Assembly: GCA_949283905.1 (NCBI GenBank)
Contig: CASDUB010000043.1
Span: forward strand, 1-8,958
DNA: 8,958 nt
Reading direction: 5' to 3'
Source of the DNA: an uncultured Lachnospiraceae bacterium
GTDB taxonomy: Bacteria; Bacillota; Clostridia; Lachnospirales; Lachnospiraceae
Part shown: one piece after another, positions 1-6,685 of the stretch
How the letters are laid out: every line of letters begins with the position of its first letter
How positions within the stretch are numbered: position 1 is the first letter of the stretch
Made by a program: the position numbers and the translations under genes
The notes under the pieces: model-generated
What the model was told of the DNA's origin: nothing
Seen by the model: the letters and a program-made list of their open reading frames with translations, nothing else
Databases searched by the model: none

Positions 1-1055
1 ACTATATTGCCTCTTTCTCTTGCGATTATCTCCGATATTTTAACAAGCTCGCCCGGTTTGTCCGGAAGAAGCACCGATATCGTAAATATTCTATCGCGGG
101 CGATAAGTCCGTTCTGAACCACCTGAGACATCGTAATAACGTCCATATTTCCGCCGCTTAAGATAGCGACTACCTTCTTATCTTTAACGTTGAGGTGTTT
201 GAGAGCCGCAACCGTAAGAAGTCCTGAATTCTCAACTATCATCTTGTGGTTTTCCACCATATCAAGGAATGCCACGATAAGTTCATTGTCGTCCACCGTG
301 ATGATGCCGTCGAGGTTTTCTTTTATATACGGGAATATCTTTTCGCCCGGACGTTTTACGGCGGTACCGTCGGCAATCGTATTTATTTCAGGCAGCGTTA
401 CTACTTCTTCGGCTTCAAAAGACGCTTTCATGCAGGCTGCTCCTGAAGGCTCCACGCCGATAACTTTGATCTTCGGATTGAGGAGTTTTGCCAGCGTTGA
501 AACTCCTGTCGCAAGACCGCCGCCTCCGATGGGCACAAGAATATATTCCACAAGCGGAAGATCCTGGAATATTTCCATCGCGATGGTTCCCTGTCCCGTA
601 GCGACGGCCGGATCGTCAAACGGATGGATAAATGTGTATCCGTGTTCTTCGGCCAGTTCATAGGCGTGAGCGCAGGCTTCATCGTAAACATCTCCGTAGA
701 GAACGACTTCAGCGCCGTAGCTTCTCGTCCTTTCCACCTTGATCAGAGGAGTAGTCGTAGGCATTACAATGACAGCCTTGGCTCCGTAGCACTTCGCCGC
801 GTACGCAACTCCCTGGGCGTGATTCCCCGCTGATGCAGTTATAAGGCCTTTTGCCCTTTCTTCATCTGTCAATGTGCTTATCTTGTAATAAGCGCCTCTC
901 AATTTGTACGCGCCTGTAAACTGCATGTTCTCCGGCTTTAAATAAACCTTATTGCCTGTCTGAGCACTGAGGTACTCGCTGTACACGAGTTTTGTTTCTC
1001 TTATTACTTTTTTTACGGTTTCCGCAGCTTCTTCAAATTTATCTAACGTAAGCAT
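1..1055 (-). CDS. ilvA: Threonine ammonia-lyase (threonine dehydratase), single-ACT type, 3' end cut by window edge
   Basis: This PLP enzyme deaminates L-threonine to 2-oxobutanoate, feeding isoleucine synthesis or threonine catabolism in the cytoplasm. The 351 visible codons show the PLP-lysine motif GAYKLRGA (Lys51), the cofactor-phosphate and substrate loop SAGNHAQG (75-82), the glycine loop GGGGLATG (177-184) and SGGN (300-303). From about residue 323 the sequence IFTISVLLPDKPGEL opens an ACT domain, which the window edge truncates. Family members with one ACT domain are about 400 residues long, so roughly 50 are missing. The ATG at 1053-1055 is chosen because GAGGGG (1064-1069) lies 8 nt upstream; an ATG at 1060-1062 stops after seven codons. 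The gene diverges from the MoxR operon. No clear promoter or T-box was found. The symbol could equally be tdcB, because biosynthetic and catabolic forms are not separable here. Confidence 0.95.
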   Translation of the reverse strand, partial: MLTLDKFEEAAETVKKVIRETKLVYSEYLSAQTGNKVYLKPENMQFTGAYKLRGAYYKISTLTDEERAKGLITASAGNHAQGVAYAAKCYGAKAVIVMPTTTPLIKVERTRSYGAEVVLYGDVYDEACAHAYELAEEHGYTFIHPFDDPAVATGQGTIAMEIFQDLPLVEYILVPIGGGGLATGVSTLAKLLNPKIKVIGVEPSGAACMKASFEAEEVVTLPEINTIADGTAVKRPGEKIFPYIKENLDGIITVDDNELIVAFLDMVENHKMIVENSGLLTVAALKHLNVKDKKVVAILSGGNMDVITMSQVVQNGLIARDRIFTISVLLPDKPGELVKISEIIARERGNI

Positions 1056-1063
1056 TTTTCATA

Positions 1064-1069
1064 CCCCTC
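1064..1069 (-). promoter_or_regulatory. Ribosome binding site of the threonine ammonia-lyase gene
   Basis: GAGGGG on the minus strand, 8 nt before the ATG at 1053-1055. It decides the start against the ATG at 1060-1062, which opens only a seven-codon reading frame. Confidence 0.75.
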
Positions 1070-1110
1070 ACTTTTTTAACAAAAATTTCAAATTTTCGGA
1101 TTACTATGTC

Positions 1111-1139
1111 TGCATAAGCATATATGACCTTTTGACCCT
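1111..1139 (+). repeat. 29-bp repeat, copy A (direct)
   Basis: Begins TGCATAAGCATATATGACC and ends TTTTGACCCT. It is identical over 29 bases to copy C at 1316-1344; the match breaks immediately on both sides (C versus T before, G versus A after). It contains TTGACC, but no good -10 box follows at 17 bp, so it is unlikely to be a promoter here. Confidence 0.9.
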
Positions 1140-1260
1140 GATTAAATCATATATCTTTTATGATACTACGGATTTCTCCGTGCTTCGCACTCTCGAAATC
1201 CTAAAACACCTCAAATCCGCTCATTTTTCTTTGAAAAATGGCTGCTTTTCGGTGTTTTTC

Positions 1261-1288
1261 GGGTCCCAAAGTCATATATGCTTATACA
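1261..1288 (-). repeat. 29-bp repeat, copy B (inverted, imperfect)
   Basis: The reverse complement matches copies A and C at 24 of 28 positions, including an unbroken 15-base core around GTCATATATGCTTAT. It can therefore pair with copy A (closing a 178-nt element) or with copy C (closing a hairpin with a loop of about 27 nt), but not with both at once. Confidence 0.85.
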
Positions 1289-1315
1289 AGCACTGCTATG
1301 CAAGCATAACGCGTT

Positions 1316-1344
1316 TGCATAAGCATATATGACCTTTTGACCCT
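1316..1344 (+). repeat. 29-bp repeat, copy C (direct, carries the -35 box)
   Basis: Perfect second direct copy of the sequence at 1111-1139. Its 3' end supplies TTGACC (1337-1342), the -35 box of the MoxR operon promoter, and the left arm TTTTGACC of the dyad over that promoter. Confidence 0.9.
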
Positions 1345-1378
1345 AGTATCATATCATGATATTATATTTAGGTCAAAA
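1335..1378. promoter_or_regulatory. Imperfect 44-bp dyad centred on the MoxR promoter, candidate operator
   Basis: Outer arms TTTTGACC (1335-1342) and GGTCAAAA (1371-1378), middle arms 1345-1349 and 1364-1368 (one G-T pair) and the inner palindrome ATATCATGATAT (1351-1362) all share one centre at 1356.5. That gives 19 of 22 symmetric positions. The dyad covers the -35 box, spacer, -10 box and probable start site, as expected for a repressor site or a leader hairpin. No regulator is encoded in view. Confidence 0.5.
1337..1365 (+). promoter_or_regulatory. Sigma-A type promoter of the MoxR/VWA operon
   Basis: TTGACC (1337-1342), a 17-bp spacer and TATTAT (1360-1365). Transcription would start near 1372, leaving a leader of about 55 nt before the MoxR start. 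The -35 box lies in repeat copy C, and the spacer contains the perfect palindrome ATATCATGATAT (1351-1362). Confidence 0.7.
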
Positions 1379-1411
1379 TCCTTTATTTTGATATTATGAA
1401 TCATTTTCTAC

Positions 1412-1417
1412 AGGAGA
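1412..1417 (+). promoter_or_regulatory. Ribosome binding site of the MoxR ATPase gene
   Basis: AGGAGA, 9 nt before the ATG at 1427; it supports that start. Confidence 0.8.
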
Positions 1418-1426
1418 TTTTTTATT

Positions 1427-2419
1427 ATGGAACAGAACTCTCAGATTTCACAGGGTGAATTTCAGTTTTCATCTAATGTTATAAATCAGATATTTATGTA
1501 TCTTGACTCAAAGATAATAGGACAGCCGAACTTAAAAAAGGCTCTTGTGACTGCCCTTATAGCGGACGGACATATTCTTCTTGAATCCGTACCCGGTCTG
1601 GCCAAAACAACTGCAGCGCAGGCGCTTGCAAACTCTGTCAGCGGTAAATTTTCACGTATACAGTGTACTCCCGATCTTCTTCCCGGAGATATAACCGGTT
1701 CACAGATCTACAACCGCGATACGCATGAATTTGAAACTATTAAAGGACCTGTATTTGCAAACATCGTTCTTTTAGACGAGATAAACCGTTCAAACGCAAA
1801 AACCCAGAGTGCCATGCTCGAAGTAATGCAGGAATTACAGGTTACTATCGGCGGAACTTCTTACCGTGTTCCTGACGATATATTTATCGTAATCGCGACT
1901 CAAAACCCTATCGAGCAGGAAGGTACATATCCATTATCGGAGGCTCAGACAGACCGATTCCTGATTAAAGAAAAAATAGAATATCCTTCTGTCGGAGAAG
2001 AAGTCGCTATCTTAAATCTTATCGAATCAGACCGCAAAAGCGCCGCTCCGCCTGTTGTGACCATAGCGGATATCGACGCCGTTCAGGAGATCGTCAGCAG
2101 AGTATATATGGACGACTGCATAAAAGAATATATCGCCAATATAGTAGACGCAACGAGAAATCCCGAAAAATGTCTCGATGCATCCACAGCCTCATATATC
2201 CGTATGGGAGCAAGTCCGCGCGCATCCATCGCATTTCTTAAAACGGCGAAAGCGGCGGCTGTAATTAACGGAAGATCCTATGTCATACCCGAAGATATAA
2301 AGTCAATGGCTCATTTGGTATTAAGGCATCGTATTTCACTTGATTACTCAGCCATGATAGACAATATTTCGGTTGAAACGATAATCGACAGCATTATCTC
2401 AAAGCTGCCCACTCCTTAA
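1427..2419 (+). CDS. MoxR-family AAA+ ATPase
   Basis: This 330-residue cytoplasmic AAA+ ATPase is of normal length for the MoxR family (AAA_3 plus lid domain). Family members use ATP to remodel or activate partners with VWA domains, which are encoded just downstream. Visible motifs are Walker A ESVPGLAKTT (53-62, Lys60), Walker B VLLDEINRS (Asp117, Glu118), sensor 1 IATQNPIEQEGTYPLSEAQ with Asn160, and the lid motif GASPRA (Arg265 as sensor 2). All catalytic residues are present, so it should be active. It is the first gene of the operon, behind a good promoter and ribosome binding site. DUF58 follows after 33 nt. The exact client is not known from sequence; the context points to the VWA proteins. 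Confidence 0.95.
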   Translation: MEQNSQISQGEFQFSSNVINQIFMYLDSKIIGQPNLKKALVTALIADGHILLESVPGLAKTTAAQALANSVSGKFSRIQCTPDLLPGDITGSQIYNRDTHEFETIKGPVFANIVLLDEINRSNAKTQSAMLEVMQELQVTIGGTSYRVPDDIFIVIATQNPIEQEGTYPLSEAQTDRFLIKEKIEYPSVGEEVAILNLIESDRKSAAPPVVTIADIDAVQEIVSRVYMDDCIKEYIANIVDATRNPEKCLDASTASYIRMGASPRASIAFLKTAKAAAVINGRSYVIPEDIKSMAHLVLRHRISLDYSAMIDNISVETIIDSIISKLPTP

Positions 2420-2452
2420 GTTAAAACAAAACTACGGAAAGAATGCTTTAAT

Positions 2453-3334
2453 ATGAATTATACGGATATTTCAAAAATAAAAAGCCTTGTTTCGCTGGCG
2501 ACGTCAAGGAAATCGTCGCATGTGCTTGAAGGCGATTATATGTCTTCCTTTAACGGACAGTCTCTTGAATTTGACAAACTGGACGAATACAGATTCGGCG
2601 ACAGCATACGCCATATCGACTGGAAAGCATCGTCAGCCCATGGAAAAACTCTCGTCCGCAGATTCATTTCTCAAAGACGTCACAAAGTTCTTATCATCGG
2701 AGACTGCGGTGCAAAAATGTCCGGACATACTTCAAAAAAAGAAATAAAATCAGAACTTGCCGAAACAGTCATCGGCTCTTTTGCATGGCTGTTTTCAGAT
2801 AAAGGATGCGATTATTCTCTATTATGCAGTTATAACCAAAAGATAGGGCGCGAGCCTTTTCACTGCGGAAACAGATACCTTGTCACGCTCTTAAATAAAT
2901 ACCGCGCCAACGCGGAAGACAAAAAAGCTCTTACTCTTGACTTCATGCTCGAATACGCAGCGAAAAGCTTTAACAGCGAGATGTTTGTTCTGCTCGTTAC
3001 GGATCTCGAAGGTCTGAGCCGTCTTACGCAGCCTTTAATACAAAAACTCACATTTAAGAAAGATCTTATGGTTGTATGCATAGACGATATTCTGCTTTCA
3101 AGTCTCGGTTCCTACGACGTATACGGCGACAGATATTCCGATACGTTTATCATCGGAGGCAGGAAACTCTATGAGGCCGAAATTAAGATGCGTGAAAATA
3201 TATACAATGAAAAGCGGGAACTTCTGATCAAAAACCGCGCTTCAATCTGCACGATATCGGAAGAAAAAGATATCCCGGACTGCATCCTGTCACTTTTTGA
3301 ACAGAACAATAAAAGAACATCTATTGTGAGATAA
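2453..3334 (+). CDS. DUF58 domain protein with degenerate metal site
   Basis: This 293-residue protein has no membrane segment and probably acts in the cytoplasm with MoxR. The DUF58 signature is clear: FNGQSLEFDKLDEYRFGD (33-50), then RHIDWKAS (53-60) and the LVRRF segment (67-71). DUF58 folds like a VWA domain. Where active VWA domains carry Asp-x-Ser-x-Ser, this protein reads DCGAK (84-88), so both serines are lost; a later VTDLEG (182-187) remains. Metal-dependent ligand binding is therefore doubtful (inference). It follows MoxR by 33 nt and precedes the small membrane protein by 5 nt. GGAAAG (2436-2441), 11 nt before the ATG, is the likely ribosome binding site. The precise role of DUF58 in these operons is not established. 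Confidence 0.9.
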   Translation: MNYTDISKIKSLVSLATSRKSSHVLEGDYMSSFNGQSLEFDKLDEYRFGDSIRHIDWKASSAHGKTLVRRFISQRRHKVLIIGDCGAKMSGHTSKKEIKSELAETVIGSFAWLFSDKGCDYSLLCSYNQKIGREPFHCGNRYLVTLLNKYRANAEDKKALTLDFMLEYAAKSFNSEMFVLLVTDLEGLSRLTQPLIQKLTFKKDLMVVCIDDILLSSLGSYDVYGDRYSDTFIIGGRKLYEAEIKMRENIYNEKRELLIKNRASICTISEEKDIPDCILSLFEQNNKRTSIVR

Positions 3335-3339
3335 CTATA

Positions 3340-3819
3340 ATGAATAATTTTACAGTTGAACTTCAGGAGCCATTTTCATACTTGCTGCTGTGGATAATCC
3401 TTGCCGCTGCTTTTTTGGCGGCAGCAATCATTCTCGGGCTCATTATTTTAAGAAAATCAAAATTTACTCATAAGAAAAAAACGCCGAAAATAAAACCTGT
3501 TCCGCCGCCTACCCTTGCGATGATCAAGAGCAAATATCTCGATCTTCTCTGGGAACTCAGAAATCAGGCCGACAGCGGACATCTCAGTATGAAAAAAAGT
3601 TATCAGAAACTGAGCCGTTATATAAGGTCTTTTGTTTTTGAATCGACAGGCCTTAAAGTACAGTTTTTCACACTGGCGGAAATAAAGGAGCTCGGAATAC
3701 ATCCTCTCACGCAGCTTATTTCGGAATGCTACGAACCGGAATTTGCCGAGTCTTCTACCAGAAATACTGTAATGTCAATCGACAATGCGGCAGCCATTAT
3801 CAACAACTGGTATATCTGA
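3340..3819 (+). CDS. Small single-pass membrane protein in the DUF4381 position of a MoxR/VWA operon
   Basis: A 159-residue protein with a short N-terminal segment, one strong membrane helix (about 14-37), a basic and proline-rich linker (KKKTPKIKPVPPP, 45-57) and a soluble domain of about 100 residues rich in predicted helix. The lysines after the helix suggest that the domain is cytoplasmic. Size, single helix and position between DUF58 and the VWA genes match the DUF4381-type proteins of MoxR operons in other phyla, but I see no signature strong enough to assign the family. It starts 5 nt after the DUF58 stop, with only a weak GTGAG upstream, so translational coupling is likely. It may tether or pass MoxR or DUF58 activity to the membrane VWA proteins; this is a guess from context. 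Confidence 0.8.
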   Translation: MNNFTVELQEPFSYLLLWIILAAAFLAAAIILGLIILRKSKFTHKKKTPKIKPVPPPTLAMIKSKYLDLLWELRNQADSGHLSMKKSYQKLSRYIRSFVFESTGLKVQFFTLAEIKELGIHPLTQLISECYEPEFAESSTRNTVMSIDNAAAIINNWYI

Positions 3820-3820
3820 A

Positions 3821-3827
3821 AAAGGAG
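3821..3827 (+). promoter_or_regulatory. Ribosome binding site that decides a TTG start
   Basis: AAAGGAG lies just after the stop of the preceding gene and 8 nt before TTG at 3836-3838. The in-frame ATG at 3785 lies 35 nt inside the preceding gene and has no comparable site. Confidence 0.8.
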
Positions 3828-3835
3828 TCGCTATT

Positions 3836-5002
3836 TTGGAATTTAAATACCCTATAATCATCATAATCTCAATACTCATCATTGCAGGGTTGACGGTATT
3901 TCTTCATATTCTGAAAAGATCAGGAAAATACTCCGGCGGTCCTCGCTCCGCTGACAGTATTCTTCTGATGAAAATACCGGAATTCAGGACGGCGAGAAGA
4001 AAACATATCATTCTTACCGTCATTGCGAAAGCCGCTCTTATAACTGCGGCGCTCTGTACGGCTTTTCTTGCCGCAAGACCGTATGTAAAAGAAAATGTTT
4101 CGGTGGGCGTAAAAAAAAGAGATATCATGCTCTGCATGGATACTTCGTTTTATCTTGATACGCTTAACAGCGAGCTTATCGATGCCGTTGAAGACATAGT
4201 AAAAGGACTGGACGGAGACAGGTTCGGAATTTCACTTTACAACTCATCTTCTCTTTTGTATGTTCCGCTTACTGACGATTACGACTATGTAATTGATAAG
4301 CTCGAGGAATTAAAAGAATACTTTAATCTCGGAATAAAGCTCGATCAGTATTACGGCGATTATATAATAGAGCACGGCACGCTTTCAGCCGAAATGCAGG
4401 CGGAATACGAAAAAGATATCGAAAGAATGGATGAGCTCAGCTGGATCGGCATAGCGACGTCGCAGCACGAATATTCAAAGGGCGCTTTTCTTGTCGGCGA
4501 CGGCCTTGCTTCATGTCTTTACAGTTTTCCGATGCTCGATCTGGAGGATCGCTCGAGGATCATAATCCTTTCTACCGAAAACGCGGAAGAAGCAGGCTCA
4601 AATCCCGTTGTGGATCTTCAGGAAGCCAGCGATCTGTGCGCGCAGCATGACGTCACTGTTTTCGGTCTTTTCAGAGGCGAAGCCGCTTTCGAAAACAGTA
4701 CCGGAGCAAACGGATTTTTCCTCCGCGATGTAATAACTGATACGAACTATGAAGAAGCCGGCAAAGAATTAAGAGAAAGCGTCGAAAAAACAGGCGGTAA
4801 ATTTTACGAATACGGAAAAGATATGACGCCTGAAGGCATGGTAAAAGATATCGCCTCACAGGAAGCAATGCAGGTGAAAACTCTCTCGATAAATAAAGAA
4901 ACCGATACGCCCGAATTATTTATATGTATACTCGGCGTCAGTGTTTTTATAATACTTATCGCGAATTTATTTGAGGTAAAATCTAATGGAAAATATATTT
5001 AA
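3836..5002 (+). CDS. BatA-like membrane VWA protein with degenerate MIDAS, TTG start
   Basis: A 388-residue membrane protein with the BatA-type plan: helix 1 (about 4-25), helix 2 (59-80), a VWA domain from about 96, and a C-terminal helix (360-380). The VWA domain probably faces outward or the periplasm-like space. Its first MIDAS motif reads DTSFY (102-106) instead of Asp-x-Ser-x-Ser; the Thr motif is replaced around GDGLA (221-225); the usual TDG is LSTEN (245-249). Metal binding is therefore probably weak or lost. About 55 residues (158-215), acidic and tyrosine-rich, are inserted between the first and second motifs. The TTG at 3836 is preferred because AAAGGAG precedes it at good spacing; an ATG at 3785 would add 17 residues overlapping the upstream gene. 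The last 17 bases overlap the next gene, suggesting coupling. Confidence 0.88.
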   Translation: MEFKYPIIIIISILIIAGLTVFLHILKRSGKYSGGPRSADSILLMKIPEFRTARRKHIILTVIAKAALITAALCTAFLAARPYVKENVSVGVKKRDIMLCMDTSFYLDTLNSELIDAVEDIVKGLDGDRFGISLYNSSSLLYVPLTDDYDYVIDKLEELKEYFNLGIKLDQYYGDYIIEHGTLSAEMQAEYEKDIERMDELSWIGIATSQHEYSKGAFLVGDGLASCLYSFPMLDLEDRSRIIILSTENAEEAGSNPVVDLQEASDLCAQHDVTVFGLFRGEAAFENSTGANGFFLRDVITDTNYEEAGKELRESVEKTGGKFYEYGKDMTPEGMVKDIASQEAMQVKTLSINKETDTPELFICILGVSVFIILIANLFEVKSNGKYI

Positions 5003-5951
5003 CCCGGTAATACCGCTGTTTATTATAATACCGGCATTTGCGGCGGTGATCCTGCTTTTTCTTTTCTTCATGATAAAACGGCGTTTCCCCGGAAAGCGTA
5101 TCGCGGCAACTGTTGTCAGACTTGTGATCATATCCGCGCTTGTTGTCATAATAAACGCGCGCTACATGACTGCCCGTCAGGAAACAATTACAAACGCCCG
5201 AAATCTCGATGTGCTTTTCGTGCTTGACAACACGCTGAGCATGTATGCCGACGACTGCGAAAACGGACGAATGAGTCTGGCCCGCGCCACCTGCAAATAT
5301 TTAATGGACCATCTTGAAGGCGCGAACTTCGCGTTGATACAGTTCGACAACAACGCGCAGATCCTATCACCGTTTACTCAGGATTCGATGACTATTTCAG
5401 ACGCGCTTGCAACCATAAACAGACCGGATGAATACTACGCAACCGGAACTTCCTTAAATGTCGCTCACGACACGATGAAAGAACTTCTTGCTTCATCAGC
5501 AGAAAAAGAAAACCGTAAAACAATAGTATTTTTCTTAAGCGACGGCGAAATAACATCAGATGAAAATCTTGAGTCATTTTCAGATCTTTCCGACTATATT
5601 AACGACGGCGCTGTGCTCGGTTTCGGAACCGAAAAAGGCGGTTCAATGAAGACTGAATATTCATATATGGGCGAACAGTATATCTCTGATTCAAACGGCT
5701 TTATCGCCGTATCAAAACTTGATGAAGATAACCTTGAGAAGCTCGCGGACGATATGTCAGTAAAATATATTCACGTTACATCAACAACCGATCTCGAAAA
5801 TACTGCTGACAGGATACTCCGATCATCAAGAGAGATCCCGACAAAAAGCGACGCCGTATCATATGACGATACTTACTTTTACTGGACTTTGCCGCTGCTT
5901 GCCGTATTGATATTGGAATTAACATTTTATATCAGAAAGAACAGACTATGA
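4986..5951 (+). CDS. BatB-like membrane VWA protein with intact metal site
   Basis: A 321-residue protein with two N-terminal membrane helices (about 11-30 and 41-58), a VWA domain (about 74-270) and a C-terminal helix (297-316). The metal-ion-dependent adhesion site is essentially complete: DNTLS (81-85, Thr replacing the first Ser), TGTS (153-156) and LSDGE (184-188). It is the only one of the operon's three VWA-fold proteins with a good site, and so the best candidate for metal-dependent protein or ligand binding. GAGG (4973-4976) lies 9 nt before the ATG. The start overlaps the BatA-like gene by 17 bases, and the end overlaps the TPR gene by ATGA. The aerotolerance role reported for Bat proteins in Bacteroides cannot be assumed here. 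Confidence 0.9.
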   Translation: MENIFNPVIPLFIIIPAFAAVILLFLFFMIKRRFPGKRIAATVVRLVIISALVVIINARYMTARQETITNARNLDVLFVLDNTLSMYADDCENGRMSLARATCKYLMDHLEGANFALIQFDNNAQILSPFTQDSMTISDALATINRPDEYYATGTSLNVAHDTMKELLASSAEKENRKTIVFFLSDGEITSDENLESFSDLSDYINDGAVLGFGTEKGGSMKTEYSYMGEQYISDSNGFIAVSKLDEDNLEKLADDMSVKYIHVTSTTDLENTADRILRSSREIPTKSDAVSYDDTYFYWTLPLLAVLILELTFYIRKNRL

Positions 5952-6685
5952 AAAGCAAAAAAACATTTATTATATCCATAATAATTACGATCCTGCTTCT
6001 GATCGCTGCGCTGTTTCTCGGAATAAAATATATCATTAACGAGAATTTTATAAGCGATTACAGGAAAGAAGCTTATGCAGGCTTAAATGAAGACGCGCTT
6101 TTTATAATGAATTTTCCTCAGTCATATATTCCGTATTACAACTCAGGCAACGCCGCCTATCAAAACGCAGAATACGACAAGGCTGAAGAATATTATCTAG
6201 AAGCCCTCAAACATTCGCCGCCACATAATAACGACGACGATTACGAATGCAATATACGTATAAATCTCGCGTTATCTATGCTGCAGCAGCTTGATTACAA
6301 TCCCGACAGCGATGCCGCCGTGGAAAAACTGATCGAAAAGCTTATAGAAGCCAGAAATGTACTGACTGAAACAGGCTGCGCAAATCCAAATGACGACGGC
6401 GGTCACAACGCGGATGCAGAACAGCTGAAAAAAGAGATCGACGAGCTGATCAAAAAGCTTCAGAATCCATCCGGAAATCAGGATAATTCCGACGACAGCG
6501 ACAATGAGTCCGACTCATCAGGCGGCAGCGGTTCAGAAAACGATCAGAATCCTTCACAACGTGAACAGGATATAAAAGACAGGCTTGAACAGGAGCGAAA
6601 AGATTCATATGAATCAATGCGCGATTATCAGCAGGCCGGCGGTTACGGCGACGAATACTACGGTTATTCCGGCGATAACTGGTAA
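5948..6685 (+). CDS. BatC-like TPR membrane protein with acidic low-complexity tail
   Basis: A 245-residue protein with an N-terminal signal-anchor helix (about 7-28), a tetratricopeptide unit (63-90: NSGNAAYQNAEYDKAEEYYL and onward), a second helical pair (100-140), a charged helix (155-172), then a low-complexity Asp/Ser/Asn/Gly stretch (173-204), a charged helix (205-225) and a Gly/Tyr-rich end (231-245). This order matches BatC-type proteins, where TPRs serve as protein-binding scaffold and the tail is disordered. The ATG overlaps the preceding stop as ATGA, so translation is coupled. It is the last gene of the operon, followed by a terminator. No BatD gene follows. The end GDNW-stop is duplicated at DNA level just downstream. 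Confidence 0.87.
   Translation: MKSKKTFIISIIITILLLIAALFLGIKYIINENFISDYRKEAYAGLNEDALFIMNFPQSYIPYYNSGNAAYQNAEYDKAEEYYLEALKHSPPHNNDDDYECNIRINLALSMLQQLDYNPDSDAAVEKLIEKLIEARNVLTETGCANPNDDGGHNADAEQLKKEIDELIKKLQNPSGNQDNSDDSDNESDSSGGSGSENDQNPSQREQDIKDRLEQERKDSYESMRDYQQAGGYGDEYYGYSGDNW

Larger units (their letters stand above)
1111..1288. repeat. Fold-back element with 28-bp inverted ends and internal hairpins
   Basis: Repeat copies A and B form inverted termini of a 178-bp unit. Inside lie a hairpin with arms GGATTTC (1170-1176) and GAAATCC (1195-1201) enclosing GTGC-TTC-GCAC (1180-1190), and a second arm pair AAAACACC (1203-1210) and GGTGTTTT (1251-1258) enclosing CATTTTTC-TTT-GAAAAATG (1222-1240). 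The pairings are perfect within each named arm. The layout suits either a non-autonomous mobile element of MITE type or a multibranched RNA. No target-site duplication is apparent, so the mobile reading is unproven. Confidence 0.6.
1056..1426. other. Divergent intergenic region between threonine ammonia-lyase and the MoxR operon
   Basis: These 371 bases carry no credible gene; the 66-codon frame at 1132-1332 runs straight through inverted repeats. The region holds three copies of a 29-bp sequence (two direct, one inverted), hairpins at 1170-1201, 1203-1258 and 1222-1240, and the MoxR promoter and ribosome binding site at the right end. The left 55 bases next to the lyase gene are A/T-rich with no clear promoter. 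Confidence 0.8.

Noticed and set aside
190..833. Several open frames on the plus strand and another minus frame within 1-1055
   Set aside because: They are shadows of the threonine ammonia-lyase gene, whose full set of active-site motifs is on the minus strand.
1203..1258. Rho-independent terminator in the intergenic region
   Set aside because: The T-rich end is part of the stem and there is no free T-run after it; two divergent genes do not call for a terminator here.
1132..1332. 66-codon open frame on the plus strand in the intergenic region
   Set aside because: It crosses the inverted repeats and hairpins, has no ribosome binding site and no protein-like composition.
1111..1344. CRISPR array or integrase attachment sites
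   Set aside because: Only three copies, one inverted, at unequal distances, and no recombinase gene in the window.
1056..1426. T-box or amino-acid riboswitch upstream of the threonine ammonia-lyase gene
   Set aside because: No T-box consensus or terminator/antiterminator with a T-run is seen on the minus strand; the hairpins lie inside the repeat element.
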